Shown here in pieces: positions 58,266-64,000 of a DNA stretch of 64,000 nt (its first letter is position 1; each line of letters starts with the position of its first letter). Source of the DNA: Epichloe hybrida (taxonomy: Eukaryota; Ascomycota; Sordariomycetes; Hypocreales; Clavicipitaceae); NCBI GenBank assembly GCA_019022495.1, contig JAFEKR010000003.1:3348001-3412000 (forward strand), written 5' to 3'. The position numbers and the translations under genes are program-made. Under the pieces are notes generated by a model, which had not been told where the DNA came from, searched no databases, and worked only from the letters and a program-made list of their open reading frames with translations.

Positions 58266-61029
58266 CAAGGATAACCCTCAGCAAAGCTGCTAAGGAGGTT
58301 CAATGAAGTGATTCTGGAATGTCGTCTCGACAAAAACTTGCTATTCGTACTTTGGAGGACTGACAATGAGATCTGAGCGATGTCAACTTGGCAATCTTAT
58401 TTCTGATCCGTGGCGCCGCAAATACCAACGGAAGCGGCCGTGTGCCGAGTCCGGACAAGCTCGTGCGCCGCGGGCGGAATACTGCACGTGAGGGAAGCCG
58501 TCTAAGTCGGCGCACGCCGCAGTGAAAAATGAGGCCAAGGTTGAATCTGACGGTTGGACAGCCGAAGAGAAAGTAAGAATGCCACGACGGTGAGGGGAAC
58601 ATGGCGGGCAATCAATGCTTTTTGACAGCGTCGATGTGGAGGGCACAAGACGGGTCCGCAGTGATAGCAAGGTTCTAAAGAAGTGGGAAGGAACGACCTG
58701 GGGTCACCGCTAGCGGCAAGCAGCGCTGCCTTCTCCGACACACCCAGACTGCCAGAGCGGGACTGCTAAATGCACATCTCTCTCCTTTTTAAAAAGGACC
58801 TCTAAATGCGCATACCGCGTTTTTTAAATGCGCATCTCCCTTTAGTCCTAAAACGGAAGAAGTACCTTTATCCACCTAATTCCCCTCTAAATATACTAGC
58901 TCTCTTTAGTGGTAAATGCAGGCAGCTCACGGTAGCTCACTGCAATGTGTAACGCTTTTTGCAATGCTTGCAATTCCTTCTTTTTCATTATCACAAGGCC
59001 TCTCACAACGCAACGCAATGTAACCATAACAAGTCTCTTATAAATACCCTATATTATATTATTCTCTATGATATAGCTATTTTATGTATGCGACTGTCGA
59101 AGATGCTATTAACGCTAATAATACCTAGCAATAAAGCGAGGGATACATATGTATCTTAGTTACTAGTGAAATTTGATAGACGCGAGCCACACTAAAAGTA
59201 GGTAGACGGGTCGTCCTTCAGTTTTAGTAAGGAGAGATGCCATTTATTAATCCTACTTAGTAGAGGTCTTTTTTGGAGCCAGAGTCGGACACCCACAACG
59301 CCTCACGCACGTACACACGTACTGGACTGTGCCACTTGCTGGCGTGGCGCCTACTCGCGCCTACTCCACACTGTTAGAGCACGGAACACTGGCGATCTAT
59401 CTACGGAACAATGCAGCTGATTGGCCTCACGAATGCGGCCAGAATATGTACAATGCACCTCCAAGGCACCGCCGCACCGCACAGGACAACGAGAACAACA
59501 ATTGTGATAACACACAGTGAGGCGTTTGTCGAATGGTCCGTCCCGTGGGTTTCTCCAGTTGACCCCAAGCTTCCCTTCCCCGACACCATGGTCAAGGCCA
59601 ACCAATGCCGTTCAAGCACGCGAGTCGTTCAGTCAGGGTATCCTAGAAGACGCTGCTCAACTTGCGGAGAATTGCGGAGCCCTTCCACGGCCCTTCCTGC
59701 TAAGTTTCACCGAGGGTTCAATGAGGAGGATTCAATGAGGAGGATTCAATGAGGAGGATTCAATGAGGAGGATTCAATGAGGAGGATTCAATGCGCGTGT
59801 GCTCACTTGGCATCGAGGTTTTCTAGAAGCTTTGGAAAGGAAAGGGCAATCCGATATTAGACATGAGACAACTGGCCAGGTCACCCACCCTGTCAACCTT
59901 GTCTGTCGCCTTGTCATTCCGGCAAAAAGACCTTATGTACACGGAGTACAACCGGACCGGTGGGCCAGGGGCCCAGAGCTGCGTGGCTGCCTGCTTCGTG
60001 TGGCTTTTTAATATGTAGGCTGACTTCTGGGTCAGCTCGCCAGGCTCCACCTACAAGCGTTGCCCGATAATGACAAACTGTTGAAGACAATGGTTATTAT
60101 CTGCTGGCAGCCCCAGCAAATTCCCCTCCTCCACATGCGCCCCGTGCTCCAGATTATGAGCTCGCCGAGAGGCAGATACGGCGGAAACCGTTGCATTGCA
60201 GAAATTCATCCAGACGCGCGATTAACAACACAACAGCCTCACTTCTGTACCTTCAGGGACACCTCTTCTACTTACACTTGTCTTGAGCGATGATCAATGT
60301 CAAGAAGAAGAAGCGAGTTGATCGGACCCGGTGGTCCAGCAGGCAGGCTGCGTGTCGGGACTTGACAAAAGTCATTGATGCTGAGCAATAATACATATTA
60401 CACACAATACGGATCCGTACACACTGCATGGCTATACTTGGCCATCTCTGCTAGCACCACCACTTGCCAAGCTATTGGCTATTGTCTATTTGCGACGTCT
60501 CCTTTCTATTGTTCCGTCGAGAACCCCGGAGTCTCGATTTATGACATCGAACGGAGTACACTCGGGGCTCGGGGCACGAGGCGCTTGCCGCCCTCGTCAA
60601 CGCCACGTTTTCTTTCATTCATTGTGCGTGCATACGTACGTGCGGTACTGTATCATTACAGAGCGTGGCATGAAATTGCGAATGGATAGTAAGTTGTTGG
60701 ACAGAGAGAGGGTCACCGATACCGGCGCATCAACCCAAACACCCCCGCATGATACCGACAAGTCGGTCATCTGGCGTGACATTGTTGCTTCGACGAAGCG
60801 AAGCGTTATACATATGATCTGCCTACCCCAGAGATCGTGGAGTGGTGGTTCCACAACACGCCGAGACTAGACGCGATCTGGCATGAAACCTTGGAAACCT
60901 TGGAGCATGCAGCCCTTGCTGTAGGCCAGCTGCCATGCCAACGTCACGATGTGCTCATGGTGTCGATCATCGCCTTCATTACCCGTACGACAACATCATT
61001 TCTGCCCCTGCAGCTCCAAAAAGTTATTC
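58266..61029. other. gene-free, repeat-rich region
   Basis: It contains permease upstream DNA, then several copies of AAATGCGCAT (58767-58835), an AT-rich fragment (about 58840-59230) with RIP-like composition ending in TAGACGCGAGCC (about 59176), the 14-bp tandem array at 59717, and variants of the TACGGAGTA motif (59940, 60553). No coding exon is recognised. Confidence 0.45.
59717..59792. repeat. 14-bp tandem repeat
   Basis: Five identical units TTCAATGAGGAGGA plus a partial sixth. Confidence 0.95.
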
Positions 61030-62240
61030 ACGACAGATAAGATACCACCTGCTCCTCAAACGTCTTGGACTTCATGCCCAGAACTCTCTAGGCCTTGCTA
61101 TTATCAACCAGGTTCTTGGCCGTCAAAGGCCTGGCCGCGTCGTCAATGTTGAAAACTCCATTCGCGCATTCCCCGGGATACCGTCTAGAAGAGGGCCCAT
61201 CAGAAGACCTTTAGTGCCCTTAAATGGTGGAAGAGGCATCCGAGATGGTGTCGTCGCGACCTAGTACAAAGACGGGCTGTTCGTAAGAATGAATTCCTTT
61301 GCCGCAGCGCAGGAGAGTGCCTTGGAGGCATTGTAGGCAGCGAAGTCATATCGGAAAGGGCGCCTTGTGTCGACATCCAGAGTGGTTTCTTCGTTTGTGG
61401 TATCAGAGGCAACTGGAACTATTTGCTTCTGCCATCACGAATGGTATGATCCTGACAGTGGGAGCTTACCATCGATGACTTCTGCCAAACGAGCCCGTTG
61501 ACTCGAGGCAATTGATGAGATGGACCCCGTAATGACTACCCTCTATTGCGGAGTAACCCCCCCGCCTTTAATACGGCCGATTCCAAAACACCACCTGTTG
61601 TTCCCTGGATGGCCGGCTGAATCTGTTGGATAATACCCGGTCTCAATTCCCTGCTTCTGGCTGAACTTCCCTAATAATAGGCGCCTCGTTTAATCCGTAG
61701 GCGAATTCCAGTGATAACCTGGTGGATCAAGAAGGATCGTTGTATGTATGTAGGGCACAGAGGCAGACCTCTGGAGCCACCCACAGGGCTGTAAAATGAG
61801 TCATTTTAGCGCTGTGTTGATCCTAGAAACTTCGAGCAAGTCATCATCACTGAAGAGATCGTCAACTTCCTCAATCCTCAAGATTCGGCAACATCAACTC
61901 CCTGTGATTGAATTGCTCATTGCTAGATAGGATCATAAGGATCCAATAGAATCATTGACGCATAATCCGGCCCCTCTGTATTGCCGGCCAGAGAGGGCGC
62001 CACACGGACGATGTACTCGACGCCAAGCGCGGCTTCGTCGTATGTTCCCGAACCGGTGATATCCAGGACAATGGTACTTCTCAGTTGGACTTTGTGCGGC
62101 TGGGCGGGCTGCAGGGACGCAATCTCGTCAAAACCAGCTTGGGTGCGGACAGCAGCTGGGAGGAGGAGCGCGAGCGTTTCAAAGCCAATCATACCAGTCG
62201 CGCCGGTCACTTTGGAACAGAGCTTTGGCATTCGCATCAT
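61030..62240 (-). pseudogene. NAD-dependent epimerase/dehydratase (extended SDR) pseudogene
   Basis: Minus-strand blocks of one SDR appear in order but in different frames. They are an N-terminal Rossmann start KVTGATGMIGFETLALLL (about 62190-62240), QPAIQGTTGGVLESA (about 61590-61635), VVITGSISSIASSQRARLAE (about 61480-61540), AYNASKALSCAAAKEF with the catalytic YxxxK (about 61300-61350), GTKGLLMGPLLDG (about 61185-61225) and a C-terminus NIDDAARPLTAKNLVDNSKA, in-frame stop, RVLGMKSKTFEEQ (about 61038-61153). Stops, frame changes and a stretch of about 240 bp without similarity after the N-terminal block show it is broken. Relatives reduce ketones or aldehydes in secondary metabolism. Some gaps could be introns, but the in-frame stop is not explained that way. 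Confidence 0.75.
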
Positions 62241-64000
62241 GACAAGGTGACAAGAGAGTCATTCGCGATTTCTTACCAAATGAGATCGCCTGCCATGGCT
62301 GGTTGCACTGGGGATGTAGCGTCAAATACTGGAATGGAAAGAAACGTGTCGTAAGCGACAGATTTACAGGAGAGCAGAGTAACCCTTTCGCTTTGTCACC
62401 ATTCGGATGGCACATGTTCAACGCGAACATGCTGAGCGGTGTGACGGGCACACTTGTTGGCTTTCGGTGCGAGGGAAAGTTCATGCGTCCTCTTCCTGCC
62501 TGCCACCAGTCTTCAGTCAGTGAAAGGAGAGTCACTCGCATATGTACGCTCATGCAAAAAAGTATGGTGAGGCCCTGCATATCAGCGGCGGGTTAATGGT
62601 TACGGCCATTCTTGAAAAGGGTTCGTCGACGGCTTTGCTTGGCCCATACTTGACAGACCAGGTTTCCTTGTTGGGCACAACGCAAAATGGTCAAGCTCGG
62701 TCTTCGGGTACGAGCAAGACAAACCCTGACGTGGTGCCCGTAGCGCAGACTATATTAAGTCGCATGTTTTCGAAAATCAAGCCCGTTTGTTGGTTGCTGT
62801 TCCGGCTTGCCAATTGCCTTCCGGGATCCTAGAATATTCAAATTGGCATGGCCGTGCTGAGAGAGAGAAACGCCCGCAGCATCCAGACCAGGCCCATGAC
62901 ATGACTTAATATGTGGAAGCCGTCTGATGGTCATACCACGTGTCGAATCGGCCTGCAGCCTTGACGGGATATGACTTTTGAACCCCCGCTGCAGCGGGTG
63001 TCACGAATAATGGTGCCGCGCGGAAGCCATCGAGCGTGATGTCCGTGCCTTTGTTATAGACATCTCGGTGCTCACATTAGTTTCGCCGTAGTCTCAGCAA
63101 TCACCATGTCAAGGACGGAGCACGGCTTTCTGTCTGGACCAAATTTGGTGCTTCAGATGGTGCAATGAAACATGGTCAAAGGAACGAACGACTTGACCAA
63201 GGACCCTTCCCTCGCCATTCTGATGGAAACCAAAAGGGAAAGCACCGTAAGAAGCATTTCATACCGCTTGTGATGCTCTGAGTCAAGGCTTTTTATTTCA
63301 TATAAAATCGTTTTCGCGATAACATGACAGATTTCAAAGGTGGCCAGCCCGATTTTTGGAGTGCAAAACGGTCATGAAGGATCCCATCCATTTCATCCAC
63401 ACTGAACCGGGTGCGCTGAATCAACAACCCCTCTCGAAACGTCGGAGAAGGACAAACTGCATGCTCCGAACCCGTTCCTTCCACTTCTCTTCTAGTGTGT
63501 TCGGGCGGGTGGGGGGGCAGCACCGAGTCTTAGCTTATCTCTGTTCTTGGCGGGTCTGGCGAGAAGCGATCCCTGGATTCATTCACCAGGACTCGTCAAC
63601 TGGCCACTTGTTTGTGCGTTTCATCTAGTTTTGTTATGTACATGTTTGAGTGTACATGTCTCGCGTAGTTCTTCCTCGGGGTGCCAGGTACGGACCACGT
63701 ACACTTGGAGGCTCTGCCGCCGTTGGCTTTGGGCAGACTCCCCCCCCTTCCTTGTACTACCATGTGGAAGTTCTCGTCCTTTTGAGCGACAATTGGCGAC
63801 CGCATCACGTAGCTACAATGTACTAGGTCGATCTGGCGGGGTCAAACAACACCAGGCAGTCAATCGCCTAACTAGTATTCCGACCCTCTGAGCGTGCTAC
63901 ATATCCCGCTCCCTGCCCCCACCAAAGTATGGTTGCAACTGCATAACGTAAGAATCGCCATGGTACGTTTACTGTTTTCTCTACAAACTCTACAAAAGTA
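62241..64000. other. region without recognisable genes
   Basis: No frame has a recognisable domain, credible start context or exon chain. The composition is ordinary. It could be the decayed remainder of the locus around the SDR pseudogene, but nothing shows this directly. Confidence 0.35.

Noticed and set aside
59329..60870. Several 60-130 codon frames on both strands
   Set aside because: Random-looking composition, no start context or domain, and they overlap tandem and motif repeats.

Overview
The window is nuclear DNA from a filamentous ascomycete, most likely a Sordariomycete and possibly Hypocreales. The evidence is short introns with GT..AG ends and internal CTAAC-type branch sites, gene families typical of Pezizomycotina, and AT-rich blocks of repeat-induced point mutation (RIP) that end abruptly against GC-balanced genic DNA. 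In the AT-rich blocks CpA and TpG are rare by eye, while CpT, ApG and TpA are common, which is the usual footprint of CpA-directed RIP. No tRNA, rRNA or CRISPR array was found.

Left third (1-20875): two RIP-degraded blocks surround a 3.7 kb gene-free spacer. Block 1 (1 to about 2350) is the 5' part of a minus-strand Gypsy LTR retrotransposon that runs off the window. Block 2 (6057-20870) is a three-level nest. A Copia-type element (231-bp LTRs, target duplication ATAAC) was entered by a Gypsy-type element (270-bp LTRs, duplication TCCTA), which was entered by a 1,483-bp non-autonomous hAT-like element (TIR CAGAGCAT, 8-bp duplication ACTATGTC, subterminal CATTA/TAATG arrays). Subtracting the insertions leaves about 5.4 kb of Copia and 7.9 kb of Gypsy, which are normal sizes.

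Centre (21515-48619): a gene-dense housekeeping island. In order it holds a BLOC-1 Cnl1-like subunit (+), NIMA kinase (-), an ABTB1-type ankyrin/BTB protein (+), choline kinase (-), a mitochondrial HAD hydrolase of the CECR5 type (+), the copper chaperone Sco1 (-), the COMPASS subunit Spp1 (+), the WD40 ribosome-assembly chaperone Sqt1 (+), the glycine decarboxylase P protein (-), the 50-residue mitochondrial import subunit Tom5 (+), nucleoporin Nup57/Nup54 (-) and complex I subunit NDUFA8 (+). Five divergent pairs share promoters of about 0.4-1 kb. Several products are mitochondrial (HAD hydrolase, Sco1, P protein, Tom5, NDUFA8). I rebuilt exon structures from reading frame, splice sites and family alignment recalled from memory.

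Right third (49531-64000): sparser, accessory-like DNA. It holds a tiny secreted-peptide gene with a strong-looking promoter, two adjoining TA-flanked inverted-repeat elements just upstream of a 2EXR-family gene, a small GPI-anchored protein, an amino-acid permease, assorted repeat fragments, and a decayed NAD-dependent epimerase/dehydratase pseudogene. The last 1.7 kb shows nothing I can assign.
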